Positions 25,497-35,249 of a DNA stretch of 64,000 nucleotides are shown one piece after another. A model generated the notes under the pieces. That model did not search any database. It had not been told where the DNA came from and worked only from the letters and a program-made list of their open reading frames with translations. Numbering within the stretch: position 1 is the first letter of the stretch; every line of letters begins with the position of its first letter. The DNA is from Ga0077555 sp963761475 (GTDB taxonomy: Bacteria > Pseudomonadota > Alphaproteobacteria > Rhizobiales > Hyphomicrobiaceae). The position numbers and the translations under genes are program-made. The stretch spans positions 186,001-250,000 of the forward strand of contig CAVXGT010000010.1 in the NCBI GenBank assembly GCA_963761475.1. The letters are read 5' to 3'.

Positions 25497-25967
25497 TTAC
25501 TTTGGGGGGCGCGAGGAGTGGTGATGGATCATCAGCCAACGACCGCCTTGCTTGGCAAAAACGTTGGTCGTTGGAAGTCTTAGGCTTGCAGTTTCACCAG
25601 TCGCAAGCTTGGCTTCCAGCGTTTCGACACCAACGACAAGTGCCGTATCACCATCCAGTCGGATCAGCGGTTCAGGGATAGCCACCGACAACTCCACGAA
25701 ACGCTTGAACAAGCCTTCATAGCCAGTCTTGATAGCCCCCCAACCAACCAGGGGCTTCTTGGCGGCGCCAAATATGTTGAAGACCTTACCCTCCTTTGCC
25801 CAAACGTTCTCGACTGCAGAGATTTTGCGCGATGAGAGAGCCGCGTAGAATGCGGCGTTGGCGGCCTTTACCGCCTCGGCATCGGCAGACTGCGCAAAGG
25901 CAGTGCCAATTTGCGACGTGAATCCAAGAAGCAGCGCGAACAATAGGGACAGCGGTGTCCGATCCAT
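25497..25967 (-). CDS. Exported NTF2-like (SnoaL / SgcJ-EcaC type) small protein
   Basis: 156 residues from ATG 25967, chosen for the AGGAGA ribosome site eight bases upstream and because it exposes a signal peptide: MDRT, then a hydrophobic core LSLLFALLLGF, then a likely cleavage after TAFA. The mature part resembles a DUF4440/SnoaL-like ketosteroid-isomerase fold: EAVKAANAAFYAALSSR, FGAAKKPLVGWGAIKTGYEG, and a terminal GGRWLMIHHHSS with three consecutive histidines. Such proteins bind small molecules or associate with other proteins; no catalytic role can be stated. It is divergent from the regulator at 26079, with 111 bases between. Confidence 0.8.
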   Translation of the reverse strand: MDRTPLSLLFALLLGFTSQIGTAFAQSADAEAVKAANAAFYAALSSRKISAVENVWAKEGKVFNIFGAAKKPLVGWGAIKTGYEGLFKRFVELSVAIPEPLIRLDGDTALVVGVETLEAKLATGETASLRLPTTNVFAKQGGRWLMIHHHSSRPPK

Positions 25968-26078
25968 GGGTCTATCTCCTGTGTGACAACACCCGTTGGA
26001 CCGCAGCACGGATCTTGCCTAGTGTCCTGAAATGTTCCTTAAATTTGCCTGAAGAATGCTTGCACCGTCGGGCGTGTC

Positions 26079-27724
26079 ATGACCACCACCGGATCGCTTG
26101 GCTTTGATGGATTTACTCTCGACCTACAAAGGCTCAGTCTCTCCGGTGCCAACGGAGAGATTCGGCTGCGACGCAAGTCTTTTGAATTGCTACATTTCCT
26201 TCTGCGTGAGGCCGGGCGGGTGGTCTCGAAGGAAGAGCTTCTGGAAGCGGTGTGGCCAGGCGCGACGGTTGGCGACGAGTCCTTGGCGCAGTGCGTCAGC
26301 GAGGTCCGACGCGCGCTGGGCGATGTCAATAAGCTCATCGTGAAAACGGTACCCAGAATGGGTTATCTGATCGATTCGATAGTTTCGCGAAGCGATACCA
26401 ACCGTGACAACGCTTCCATTCTGGGCCCAACAACAAAACTCGGCAACGGCACTCAGCCAATCCTCAACGCTGCTTCGATTGCCGTTTTGCCCTTCACGAA
26501 CATGAGCAGGATTAGGGACCGCGAATATTTTGCCGATGGAATAACGGAGGATATTATAATAGAACTTTCAAAATTTCCCGAGCTCCTCGTTATATCTAAG
26601 ACTTCAACATTTCAATATAAGGGCAAGAAGATCGATGCGCGCGCGATAGGCCGCGATTTATTGGTTGACTACATCTTGGAGGGAAGCGTTCGCCGAATTG
26701 GCCAGGCAGTGCGCATAACTGCTCAGCTCGTAGATGCAAAAACGGGTATTCACCGATGGGCGGACAAGTACGATGCAAAGTTGCGAAATGTGCTTTCCGT
26801 TCAGGACAAGGTGGTTGGAAAGATTGTGACGCTGCTAGCATCTCATGTAACAGCAGCGGAGGCCGAGCGCACGTTACTCAAACCAACTACAACATGGAAA
26901 GCATATGATTTTTTCATGAGAGCTTCTGGGCAGTATTCCGTCTATCTAACTTCGCTTAAATCCAAGAGTGCCTGCACTCAGGCGCAGACTGGAATGCGCA
27001 CACCGAGCCCGGGGTCGATGGGCTCTACAAGACACGTCGGTTGCTCGAGAAGACCATCTCAATTGACGAAAATTATGCGCGCGCATATGTCATGCTGGCG
27101 AATACCTACACGACAGCTTGGCTCAATCCTCTTGATGATGACTATCTGAAACCGCAGGCACTCGATCTGGCCGAGGCGCTCGCGAGAAAAGCAGTGCAAC
27201 TAGACCCCAAGTCGCCTCAGGCGCATGCCCAATTTGGCATGGTGTTGACTTGGAGGCGCAAGCATGAGGCGTCCTTGAGAGAATTCAATGTCGCTAAGGC
27301 TTTAAACCCCAATTTCGGAGAGTGGCGTCTATATGCGATGGCGCTGGTTTGTGCGGGGAAACCCGAGCTAGCCATAGCGCTGACCAAGTCGCGTTCCCGC
27401 AGTGATCCTTACTATCCACCCTTTGCATCGGCTTGGCTGGGTCTCGCTTACTATTTGTGTCGGGACTATTCGAAAGCTCTACCGCCACTAGTGGAGGCAG
27501 TTGCGAGGTCTCCCAATTTCAGGCTTGCACGCGTGTGCCTAGCAATTACGTATGCGCAATTGGGGGAAAACAGGGCGGCTCACGCAGAGGCAAGAGAAGT
27601 TTTGCGCATCGAACCAAAGTACACGATTGAGGGAACACAGCGCCAATTGACTTTCTTCAAGCGCTCCATGGACGTCGAGCATTTCTATGACGGTCTCGGA
27701 AAAGCAGGTTTACCTATAAGCTAG
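26079..27724 (+). pseudogene. Winged-helix / TolB-like / TPR transcriptional regulator, frameshifted
   Basis: About 548 residues if one missing base is restored near 26960-26990. Residues 1-100 form an OmpR-type winged helix (LRRKSFELLHFLLREAGRVVSKEELLEAVWPG, then VSEVRRALGD and TVPRMGYLID). About 125-270 is a FlgO/TolB-N-like domain of CadC-type and cyclase-linked proteins (SIAVLPFTNMS, YFADGITEDII, YILEGSVRR). The rest is TPR-like (YARAYVMLANTYTTAW and LDPKSPQAHAQFGMVL). No membrane helix is seen, so it is likely cytoplasmic. The first frame ends at 27149 and the second is open to 27724. The DNA around 26500-26650 is clearly more AT-rich than its neighbours, hinting at horizontal origin. 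It may control the divergent exported protein. Confidence 0.8.
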
Positions 27725-28115
27725 CACCTTCGGAGGAAGGAAACTTCCCTAGATTCTTCATTTGATCCTCTTTTGATAAGTGTAAGCCGAAGGAAAGTGG
27801 GTGGAATGACTGTCGCAAAGCGTCACCAGGCTGGTGCTCAGCTCCCTTGCCAGCCGACAGAATGAAGGGCTTTGGCTTCGAGTGCTCCGGTTTCGGCAGG
27901 AATAACATCGGTTGCGGACATAATCGCCGGCAGAGACTGCCTCTCACAGCAGTCTTGGCCCATGTCTGCAATTGTATAATAAGCGCCCCATGCCCTGCAT
28001 CGCGACCTGCGCGGCACGTGGCCACCGACGCGCAGTTCACGCTTTTCCCCAGGCATCGATTTTTACTGATAGGCTCGCGTCGACGCCCCAGCTCTCCACG
28101 CGCGATCCAGGCCAC
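27725..28115. other. Intergenic region, no gene seen
   Basis: 391 bases between the regulator and the unrecognised protein at 28116. Base composition returns to GC-rich by about 28000. A short AT-rich stretch TTGTATAATAAG near 27970 could be promoter material for the next gene. The frame of the next gene is open back to 27972, but the segment reads like non-coding DNA. Confidence 0.5.
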
Positions 28116-29168
28116 ATGCCCAACCCCCCCCACGCTCCCCTCACCGCTGCCGCCCGGCTCTATCATGCCTATTTCACGGGCCTGATCTTGACGCTCGTCT
28201 CGCGCCGCAGCGCCGCCGATGCGGCCGAGTGGGTGTTCCGCGTCTTCCGACACCAGCACCACGAGAAGTTCCTGTCGAGCTTTGAAAAGCTGGGCTTAAG
28301 CGGCATGCCCGACGCCGTCGCCTGCGCCGCCTATCATTATCTCTCCAACTCGGTCGGCGGCGTCCGCGTCGAGTTCATGCGCGAAAGTGACAAGAAGGCC
28401 TGGGTGCATTTCGTGCCGCCGCGCTGGATCTATCCGGGCGCCGCCATCTGCGCCGTGCCGAGCGAGGTCTCACGCGCGTTCCTGCGCGGCTGGTACGCCC
28501 AGAACGGTGTCTCACTCGCCAACCCGCGCCTGGGCTTCGTGTGCACCGCGCAAACAACAGACGGCCAGCACGGCCTCGCCGGTTACTTCTGGGAACGAGA
28601 CCGCGAAATCGCGCCGGAAGAGCGACTGATCTTTCGCCCCGGCGAAACGTGCCCGCCCTTCGACCCGGCAGCCGCGCCCAAGCTTCCCGCCGCCGAATGG
28701 CCGCCCGAGCGCCTCGCCAAGGCCGAGCGCAACTATTGCCTGGAATACGTCCGCTCCGGCCTGCCGCGCCTTGTAGAGATGCTGGGCCCGGCCGAGGCCA
28801 GCCACATCGGACGCGTGACGGGCCGCCTGATCGGCGCCCAGCTCTATCACGACACCGCCGCCACGCTTGGTATCCAAGGCGACAGCCCCGAAGCCTTCGC
28901 CGAACTGATGGTGCGTCTCGCAGAAGGTGAAGGCGACGCAGCAGAGATCGTCACCGCCGGCGGGGCGTCACTTGTCCGCCGCCCCGGCTGGCGTTTGATG
29001 CGCGATCTGGCGCCCTTGTCACCCGCAATCTTCGAAGCGTGGAACGGGCTGCACGAAGGTTTGCTTGCCGTCCACAACCGCTTTCTCGTACTCGAAACCG
29101 TGGAGCGACTTGACCTTGGCGACAAAGCCTTCACCTGGCGCATCCGCCGTGCACCGGCTTACGGTTGA
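28116..29168 (+). CDS. Conserved-looking protein of unknown function (350 residues)
   Basis: 350 residues from ATG 28116. I do not recognise the family. It has no signal peptide; one early hydrophobic stretch (YFTGLILTLVS) is too short for a sure membrane helix. Notable parts are HHEKFLSSFEKLGLSG, then WVHFVPPRWIYPGAAICAVP, then GFVCTAQTTDGQHGLAGYFWERDREI, a segment with several acidic and aromatic residues, and a final FEAWNGLHEGLLAVHNRFLVLETVERLDLGDKAFTWRIR. The regular composition and codon use indicate a real gene. The C-terminal pattern faintly recalls L-2-amino-thiazoline-4-carboxylate hydrolase-like proteins, but this is not secure. Its stop overlaps the end of the convergent transporter gene by about 10 bases. 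Confidence 0.75.
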   Translation: MPNPPHAPLTAAARLYHAYFTGLILTLVSRRSAADAAEWVFRVFRHQHHEKFLSSFEKLGLSGMPDAVACAAYHYLSNSVGGVRVEFMRESDKKAWVHFVPPRWIYPGAAICAVPSEVSRAFLRGWYAQNGVSLANPRLGFVCTAQTTDGQHGLAGYFWERDREIAPEERLIFRPGETCPPFDPAAAPKLPAAEWPPERLAKAERNYCLEYVRSGLPRLVEMLGPAEASHIGRVTGRLIGAQLYHDTAATLGIQGDSPEAFAELMVRLAEGEGDAAEIVTAGGASLVRRPGWRLMRDLAPLSPAIFEAWNGLHEGLLAVHNRFLVLETVERLDLGDKAFTWRIRRAPAYG

Positions 29169-30091
29169 GCGTCGGCCACCCGCACTTTCCGCTCGCGGTG
29201 AAAGGCATAGAGCCCCGCTGTCACCAGGATCGCCATACCCGCCAGCGACCACCCGTCGGGCACCTCGCGGAACAACACCACCCCGACGATGATTGCCCAA
29301 ACCACACTCGCATAACGGAATGGCGCAACCGCCGAGATCTCCCCGATCCTGAGCGAGATGATCATCCCGAGATGGCCTAGAAGCGTCATTACGCCCGCGA
29401 ACACCACGAGCGCCCCGTCCCGCGGCGATGGCCAGACCAAGCCCTGAAACAGCGCCAGACCGAGCCCCGCCAGCGCCACCGCAGCCTGCGAAATCAAAAG
29501 AATGATCACGGTCGCGATCGCCGCGTCGAGCTTGCGGGTCGCAATGTCCCGGAGCGTGCCACACAGCACCGAGCCTACAGCCAGCACCGCCCAGATGGTG
29601 AAGGCGCTCGTCCCAGGTTTGATCACCAGCAGCGCGCCGGCGAGCCCAGCGCCAACCGCCGCCCAGCGCCGCCAACCAACCTGCGCGCCGAGGAACAGCG
29701 CAGAGGCCGCCGTCAGCGTCAGCGGCGTCAATTGCAGCACCCCCATGATGTCGGCAAACCCCATGCGCGACAGCGCCGCCTGGAACAGCAGCGAGTTCCC
29801 GGCATCGCCAACGCAGCGCCACCCCATCCAACCCACCAGCGCCCGGCGAAGCTGCGAAAGCAAACCCATCGCATGCGCAACCACGGCGGCCAGTAGCACC
29901 GACGTGAGACTGCGAAGGAAGATCGATTGCCCAGTTGGCAGCGTGCCTGCAGCCAGGCGCATCGCCGCGTCGCCCAAAACAAAAGCCACGGTGGCCAGCA
30001 CCATGGCTCCAATCGCCGCCAGATTGCCTGGCGCCGGCACGAGCGGCGCTAGGCGTGAAGACGCAGCCTCACCGCTCGGATCGATCACCAC
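29159..30091 (-). CDS. EamA-family (DMT superfamily) transporter
   Basis: 310 residues from a GTG start with GGGAG five bases before it. About ten hydrophobic helices in two EamA repeats: the first from NLAAIGAMVLATVAFVLGDA, the second from FTIWAVLAVGSVLCGTLRDI. Glycine-rich helix GHLGMIISLRIGEISAVAPFRYASVVWAIIVG near the end is typical of the drug/metabolite transporter superfamily. It would export metabolites or amino-acid-like compounds across the inner membrane; the substrate is unknown. It is convergent with the unrecognised gene and has no operon partner that would suggest a role. Confidence 0.9.
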   Translation of the reverse strand: MVIDPSGEAASSRLAPLVPAPGNLAAIGAMVLATVAFVLGDAAMRLAAGTLPTGQSIFLRSLTSVLLAAVVAHAMGLLSQLRRALVGWMGWRCVGDAGNSLLFQAALSRMGFADIMGVLQLTPLTLTAASALFLGAQVGWRRWAAVGAGLAGALLVIKPGTSAFTIWAVLAVGSVLCGTLRDIATRKLDAAIATVIILLISQAAVALAGLGLALFQGLVWPSPRDGALVVFAGVMTLLGHLGMIISLRIGEISAVAPFRYASVVWAIIVGVVLFREVPDGWSLAGMAILVTAGLYAFHRERKVRVADAQP

Positions 30092-30197
30092 AGCGCTCCC
30101 GCCAACGCGCTTGATCCAGCTTATCGCTGCGGACCCGCCTCACCCCCTCAACGCATCCGGCGGCGGTCAAACCGCCGCCAGTGCGAGCCGGGTCGCG

Positions 30198-30461
30198 TTA
30201 CATGTGGCTCTTCAGCTCGTAGATCTTCCTGAGTTGCCACCGCCGCAGCATCTCGCCGCCACGGCCGAACACGGCATACCAATGGGCCGCAAGCCCGGCA
30301 CCCCAGCCGACAAACGGCCACTGCACCCACCAATTCGGATCTGTGAAATTGAGGGCGAACAACAGCGGCATCACCACGGCGAACGCGGCCGTGTGGATGT
30401 AGAGCGCCGTGATCTCGCGAACCCTGCGCTCGGCATGAGCAATCTTTTGCGCCTCGGTCAT
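30198..30461 (-). CDS. Small 2TM-domain protein
   Basis: 87 residues from ATG 30461, which has CAGGAG at an ideal distance; an upstream extension to 30626 in the same frame has no support. It reads as a short charged N-terminus (MTEAQKIAHAERRVREI), two membrane helices (YIHTAAFAVVMPLLFALNF and WVQWPFVGWGAGLAAHWYAV), and a basic C-terminus. This matches the 2TM domain family (PF13239 type) found alone or at the end of histidine kinases. The function is unknown; it is an inner-membrane protein. Confidence 0.8.
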   Translation of the reverse strand: MTEAQKIAHAERRVREITALYIHTAAFAVVMPLLFALNFTDPNWWVQWPFVGWGAGLAAHWYAVFGRGGEMLRRWQLRKIYELKSHM

Positions 30462-30676
30462 ATGGACACTCCTGGAACTGGCGCCCCCCTGCGAACCATT
30501 CAGCCTGAGCTTGCCGAACGGCCACATCAAGGCAGTGCGCTTGTAGTTGCAATTTACTCCGCTCTGGCCGGCTGCGCCAGATGGATCGTGCATGCCAACG
30601 CAACATAGCGATGCCGTACCGTCCACGGCAGATCAAGCCCGGCAACAGTCGCGCCCCAGGCCGGATCGCCCTGGAT

Positions 30677-32327
30677 TTACGCGGGCAAGCGGATCACCGG
30701 CGCCCCGATGCTCTCGATCTGGACGTTGACGCAGGCAGGCTTCCCGCTGGCAAGGGCCCGCTCCACGGCCGGCACCAGGTCCTCGATTCGCTCCACCAGC
30801 TCGCCATGGCCGCCGAGCGCCGCCACCACCTGATCGTAGCGGGCAGGCAGCAATGCGCACCCATGCATGCGGTCAGCGCCGTAATCGCGCTTTTGGATCT
30901 GGCTTTCGGCGTTCCAGCAGGCATCGTTGCCGAGAATTGCGACGAACGGCGTGCCATGCCGCACCGCCGTCTCGAACTCCGACATATGGAAACCAAACGT
31001 CCCGTCGCCTAGCACCACGATGATCGGTGACTTGCGATCGTGCACGCGTCCGGCAATCGCAAACGGCAGAGAAGCCCCGATCGACCCGGCAACGCTGTTG
31101 ATGATCCGCTTGTTGACCGGCAGCAGGCTCTGCCCCCACTGCGCGAACTCGCCGCCGTCGCAAATCAGCAGCGTTTCCGGATCGCGCTCGACCACTGGCC
31201 GCAGTGCCCGAAACACCTCCGCCGCGTGCAGCCGACCCGCCGTCGAACCCTTCAGCGAAGCCCAGGCCCCGGGCCGGGTGTCCATGATCTCCCGGGCCTT
31301 TTTCAGCCAAACGCCGTCGGGTTTATATCCGCGCGCCGTCGCCCGTCGCACTATCATCTCGCCTGCCGAGACGGTATCCGCCACGCACCCGAATACCAGA
31401 TCCGAGCCCTTCTCATTGGCGGCCCGCCCCACAAGCACCGCATCCGGATCGATCGAGATCAGCTTAACGTTATCGGCAAACGTTGGCCCTTTCGCCCATT
31501 TCACCGTGAAGTCGAGGGCCTTGCCGAGCAGCACGATGAGATCGGCGGATTTGATCACATCGCCGAACGCACCAATGGTGGCGTCATTGGACCCGCGCGG
31601 GCTTTCGATGACGGCCGTAGGCGCTCCGGTTGCCTGCTCCAACGCCTTCAACAGTTGCCGCCCCTTACGCGACGACAGATACGGCCCAGCAAGGATCACG
31701 GGCCGCTTGGCGGCTTCGATCGCCGCCAGCACGGCGTCAGCCGCTGCATCCTGCAAGCCGATTCCACCGGGATTACGGATCTTTTCCTCGTCGGGCCAAC
31801 GAATGGCGTTGTGCTCCACGGTTTCGTCGAGCAGATCCGACGGCAGCGACAGATGCACCGGCCCTGGCCGCCCCGATTTTGCGATCCTGAGCGCTTCCCC
31901 GAGTTCCTCGCCGAGCGAAGCGGCCGAGCTGGCCGTCCACGACGCCTTGGACACCGGCGCCGCCATATCCGCCTGCCTGATTTCCTGGAAGCCGCCGCGT
32001 CCGAGCTCCCAGGTGGCCGCATGCCCAGACAGCAGCACCATCGGGCTCTCGGCCGACAGAGCCGTGAACAACGCACCGACGGCGTTGGCGTGACCAGGCC
32101 CGCCAGTCACCATCGCAATGCCGGGCTCGCCGGTGAGCCGACCCCACGCGTCGGCCATATGAACGGCCGCCGCCTCATGGCGCGTATGGATGAGTTCAAG
32201 CTTCGACTTCTATCGCCGCGTCGAAGATCGACATGATGTGATTGCCGCTGAGCGTGAACACCGTCCGGTGGCCGAGCCGTTCCAGGCTCCGCGCAATGAT
32301 GTCGGCGCCTCTTAGCTTTCCAGCCAT
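30677..32327 (-). pseudogene. Thiamine-diphosphate-binding (acetolactate synthase-like) enzyme, one frameshift
   Basis: The N-terminal 43 codons from ATG 32327 (MAGKLRGADIIARSLERLGH, ribosome site GGAGAAGAGG) reach a stop at 32196. Removing one base of the TT at about 32199-32201 continues as ELIHTRHEAAAVHMADAWGRLTGEPG, so the gene is about 549 residues with a single extra base. The pyrimidine-domain Glu is in TRHEAA, and the diphosphate-binding motif is GDGTFGFHMSEFETAVRHG with NDACWN. The final IGAPVIRLPA completes the fold. As read, translation could start only at 32158, losing the catalytic Glu segment. It is not close to the ThDP enzyme at 19172. The substrate is unknown; a carboligase or 2-oxoacid decarboxylase is expected. 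Confidence 0.87.
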
Positions 32328-32447
32328 CCTCTTCTCCATTCGTCTTGCGTTTGCTTCAATGCCGACGCGGGAGAATGAAGACGTTGACGGCCCTGGTCCA
32401 GCAAGATTTGCACCAGACTGTTCCGAGCACGGAGCGATTTGGCCTGG

Positions 32448-33137
32448 TCACATTGGCAGGTTCATCCGCCCGACCCGCAAGCGATCCTCGATGTCCTTGA
32501 CGCCAGGCGTCTCCTCGACCAGCACCAGCAGCGCCTTTTTCTGCTCTGCCGTCGGCACCATGCCGCTGAGTTCCGCCGTTCCATCAACCACCAGGACACT
32601 GACGTAGGCATCGTGCAGCCACTTGACGTCGCTTATTCGCCGCGTCACCTCACGCGACACCGTGATGTCGTCCCCTCCAGCAGACTTGGCCATTCCGCCA
32701 GCCTGTGCGAGCGCCTTGACCATGTCGCCTCGCGTAATGATGCCGGCGAGCTTGCCATCGACCACCACCGGCACTCGCTTGAGGTTCTTGCTGTCCAAAA
32801 GCTCGGCCACATCGCCAAGCGCGGCGTCGCCACTGACCGTCGTCACGTTGGCGGTCATGAGGTCGGCAGCCTTGAGTCCGTGCGATTTGGTAAACTCGCG
32901 CGCCATGCTGCTCGCATCTTGGAACATGCCGAGCCACCATTTGCGGCGGCGCTCTGTGCCGGTCTCCATGCGATGCAACAGATCGCTCTCGCTCAGTATG
33001 CCGACCAACCGTCCGTCCGCGTCGACAACAGGAATGCCGCTGATTCGATGCTTGGTCATCATCTCGGCAATTTCGCTCACCGACGCCTGCGGACCGACCG
33101 TTACGACGTTGCTGGTCATGATGTCAGAAGCCTTCAT
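32448..33137 (-). CDS. CBS-domain protein with C-terminal BON domain
   Basis: 229 residues from ATG 33137, supported by GAGGAGAAA. Two CBS motifs form a Bateman pair: MKASDIMTSNVVTVGPQASV with HRISGIPVVDADGRLVGILSESDLL, and LMTANVTTVSGDAAL with LKRVPVVVDGKLAGIITRGDMVKAL. The last 75 residues (ITVSREVTRRISDVKWLHDAYVSVLVVDGTAELSG and onward) are a BON domain, thought to bind phospholipid or ligands. CBS pairs usually sense adenosine nucleotides. The combination is common in alphaproteobacteria as a stress or regulatory protein of uncertain role. It stands alone, with the ThDP gene following on the same strand after 120 bases. Confidence 0.92.
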   Translation of the reverse strand: MKASDIMTSNVVTVGPQASVSEIAEMMTKHRISGIPVVDADGRLVGILSESDLLHRMETGTERRRKWWLGMFQDASSMAREFTKSHGLKAADLMTANVTTVSGDAALGDVAELLDSKNLKRVPVVVDGKLAGIITRGDMVKALAQAGGMAKSAGGDDITVSREVTRRISDVKWLHDAYVSVLVVDGTAELSGMVPTAEQKKALLVLVEETPGVKDIEDRLRVGRMNLPM

Positions 33138-33433
33138 GACGAATTTCTCCTCGATCCAGAAGCCTGGAATAAGCAAGCGCCTTGTGCGCGCCATGGGCCT
33201 TGACGCCCGTCAAAGAGCTGTGCTCCTGGACCCAAGCCCGGCCGAGGCACGGCGACGGCCGGCGAGCGGCGGAGACGCATTGCGCCGCCCGATGTGGCGA
33301 AATACCGGCAGAGCGAGCCCTTAGGCGAAACATGCCGGAGAACAAGAAGTGCCAGGTGACGTTGCCATTTGGCTCTGGCAACCAGCCGTGCCATCTTTGC
33401 GTCGAACCAAATGACCAATCGTATCGGGGCGCA

Positions 33434-34450
33434 ATGACACTCCCACTTTCGATCCTCGACCAGTCCCCGATAATCGGCATGGCGACGCCGTCGCAAGCCA
33501 TCCAACGCACCATCGAGTTGGCCCGGCTGGCCGACCGCCTGGGATACAAGCGCTATTGGTGTGCCGAGCACCATAGCCTGACTGGCCTCGCCGACGCCTC
33601 GCCCGAAATCCTCCTTGCCCGGCTTGGGGCCGAGACCAAGCACATAAGGCTGGGCACAGGTGGCATCATGCTGCCGTACTATGCTCCGTTCAAAATCGCC
33701 GAGCAGTTCAAGATGCTCGAAGCGCTCTACCCCGGCCGCATGGATCTGGGCCTCGGCCGCGCACCAGGCGGCCACCCCCGCACGGCGCGCGTGCTCTTCG
33801 ACGGTCGCCCGATCGATACCGATGAGGGCTTCGCCAACCAGCTGGCTGAGCTCTCGGCAATCTTTCGTGGCATCGTACCGGCGGGCCATCCCCTGGAAGG
33901 CCAGATCGCGAGCCCCGCAGTGCCGACCAGCCCCGAGATGTGGGTGCTGGGCTCGAGCTCGGGCGGAGCATCGTTCGCCGCGAGCCTCGGCATGCGCTTC
34001 GCCTTCGCACATTTCATCAATGCCTATTCCGGCGCCGATGTCGCCAAGGCCTATCGCCAGCATTTCCGAGGTTGGCACGAGGAAACGCCGCGGATCGCGC
34101 TAGCGATGCTGGCCATTTGCGCCGACGACGAAGCCGAGCAGAAAGCCATCGAGAAGGCCGTCTTGATGCGTTGGGCGCTCACCGCCACCGGGCACAACCG
34201 CCCGGTGCCGACCGTCGAGGATGCTGCTGACTTCGAGTTCGGCCCACGTGAGTTGCAGATCGCCAATCACGACCGCCCACGGCTGACTCTGGGCACACCG
34301 GCCTACGTCGCGGGTCGCATCCGTGAAACGGCCGAGGCCTTTGGTGCCGATGAGGTCATTCTCGTTGCTGTCGCGCCGAGCTATGAGCTTCGCATACGCA
34401 CTTTCGAGGCGCTGGCGAGGGAGTTTGATCTAAAGCCACCCGAGGCATGA
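33434..34450 (+). CDS. LLM-class flavin-dependent oxidoreductase (MsnO8 type)
   Basis: 338 residues from ATG 33434. The N-terminal strand LSILDQSPI, then LGYKRYWCAEHHSLTGLADASPEILLARLGAET, then TGGIMLPYYAPFKIAEQFKMLEALYPGRMDLGLGRAPGG are the luciferase-like TIM-barrel signatures of the MsnO8 branch. VLGSSSGGASFAASLGMRFAFAHFIN binds the flavin phosphate in relatives. These FMNH2- or F420-dependent enzymes oxidise varied substrates; the specific one is unknown. It is divergent from the CBS protein, with 296 bases between. No flavin reductase is adjacent. Confidence 0.92.
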   Translation: MTLPLSILDQSPIIGMATPSQAIQRTIELARLADRLGYKRYWCAEHHSLTGLADASPEILLARLGAETKHIRLGTGGIMLPYYAPFKIAEQFKMLEALYPGRMDLGLGRAPGGHPRTARVLFDGRPIDTDEGFANQLAELSAIFRGIVPAGHPLEGQIASPAVPTSPEMWVLGSSSGGASFAASLGMRFAFAHFINAYSGADVAKAYRQHFRGWHEETPRIALAMLAICADDEAEQKAIEKAVLMRWALTATGHNRPVPTVEDAADFEFGPRELQIANHDRPRLTLGTPAYVAGRIRETAEAFGADEVILVAVAPSYELRIRTFEALAREFDLKPPEA

Positions 34451-34724
34451 TGCGACAGCTGAAGGGCGCTCAGCGCTGATAGCGCAAAATCAGCCGCAGA
34501 CCAGGAGAGCCGAACCTGACGGGGCTGCAAGAAGGCGCCAACCTTGGGACAACAGATTGCCTTCAAAAGGCAAAACACAACCACGAACAAGTCATAACCA
34601 CCACCTAATAAGCCTCACTGAGCACGAACCTGAACAGACGATTCTCATCTGCCGAGCAGCCCTGCCAATGCTGACGGGCAGATCGACGTCGCACAGAATA
34701 TCTCGGATTTACGAAAAAGCGGCC

Positions 34725-35144
34725 ATGCTGGACAAAGTCGTCAACTTCTTCCTGGTAAACGCAACCATCGTCTTGCCGGCGCTCGCCGTTTTGGCGCTGA
34801 TCGTTTCATCGACGGCGCGGCGTGCCCTGAAGTCCTTGTTGCGCATGCTCGCAAGGCCCCTTCTGATCGCCGCGGTCGTCGCACTGGTCTACGACGGTAC
34901 CAGGACGATGGCGGGCGGCTCCGGTCTCGTCATGACTACGGTCGAGCAGCATTGGGCTAATCTCGCCCCCAAATCCCTTGCCGCAAGCAAAACGCTCGTC
35001 ACCACCCGCATTCACCCGGTTGCCTGGACGTCGGGCATCGAGCGCGTCCTGAAACTTCCAGCCTGGCTCGTGCTTGGCGTACTCGGCTTGGTCCTCGTAT
35101 GGCTCGGACAGCGCCGTCGTGAGGTCAGGATATTCACCAATTGA
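34725..35144 (+). CDS. Small inner-membrane protein of unknown function
   Basis: 139 residues from ATG 34725; an upstream in-frame start would add low-complexity sequence, so the shorter one is preferred. Three hydrophobic segments are visible: VNFFLVNATIVLPALAVLALIV, then LLIAAVVALVYDG, and near the C-terminus LPAWLVLGVLGLVLVWLG. A basic stretch RRALKSLLRMLARP sits between the first two and a basic tail RRREVRIF ends the protein. I do not recognise the family. It lies between the flavin oxidoreductase and msrA on the same strand. Confidence 0.65.
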   Translation: MLDKVVNFFLVNATIVLPALAVLALIVSSTARRALKSLLRMLARPLLIAAVVALVYDGTRTMAGGSGLVMTTVEQHWANLAPKSLAASKTLVTTRIHPVAWTSGIERVLKLPAWLVLGVLGLVLVWLGQRRREVRIFTN

Positions 35145-35249
35145 GGGCGCCTTCAGCGGATCGTGAATTAGGCCGTCCTACCATTCCCGAGATGATGAGC
35201 TATATATGTGCGGGTGCACCCACTACTTGCCCGCCCGCGAGGTCCCGAG

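Noticed and set aside
32199..32340. Separate small protein upstream of the ThDP gene (43 codons)
   Set aside because: Its sequence is the missing N-terminus of the ThDP enzyme, joined by removing one base, not an independent gene.
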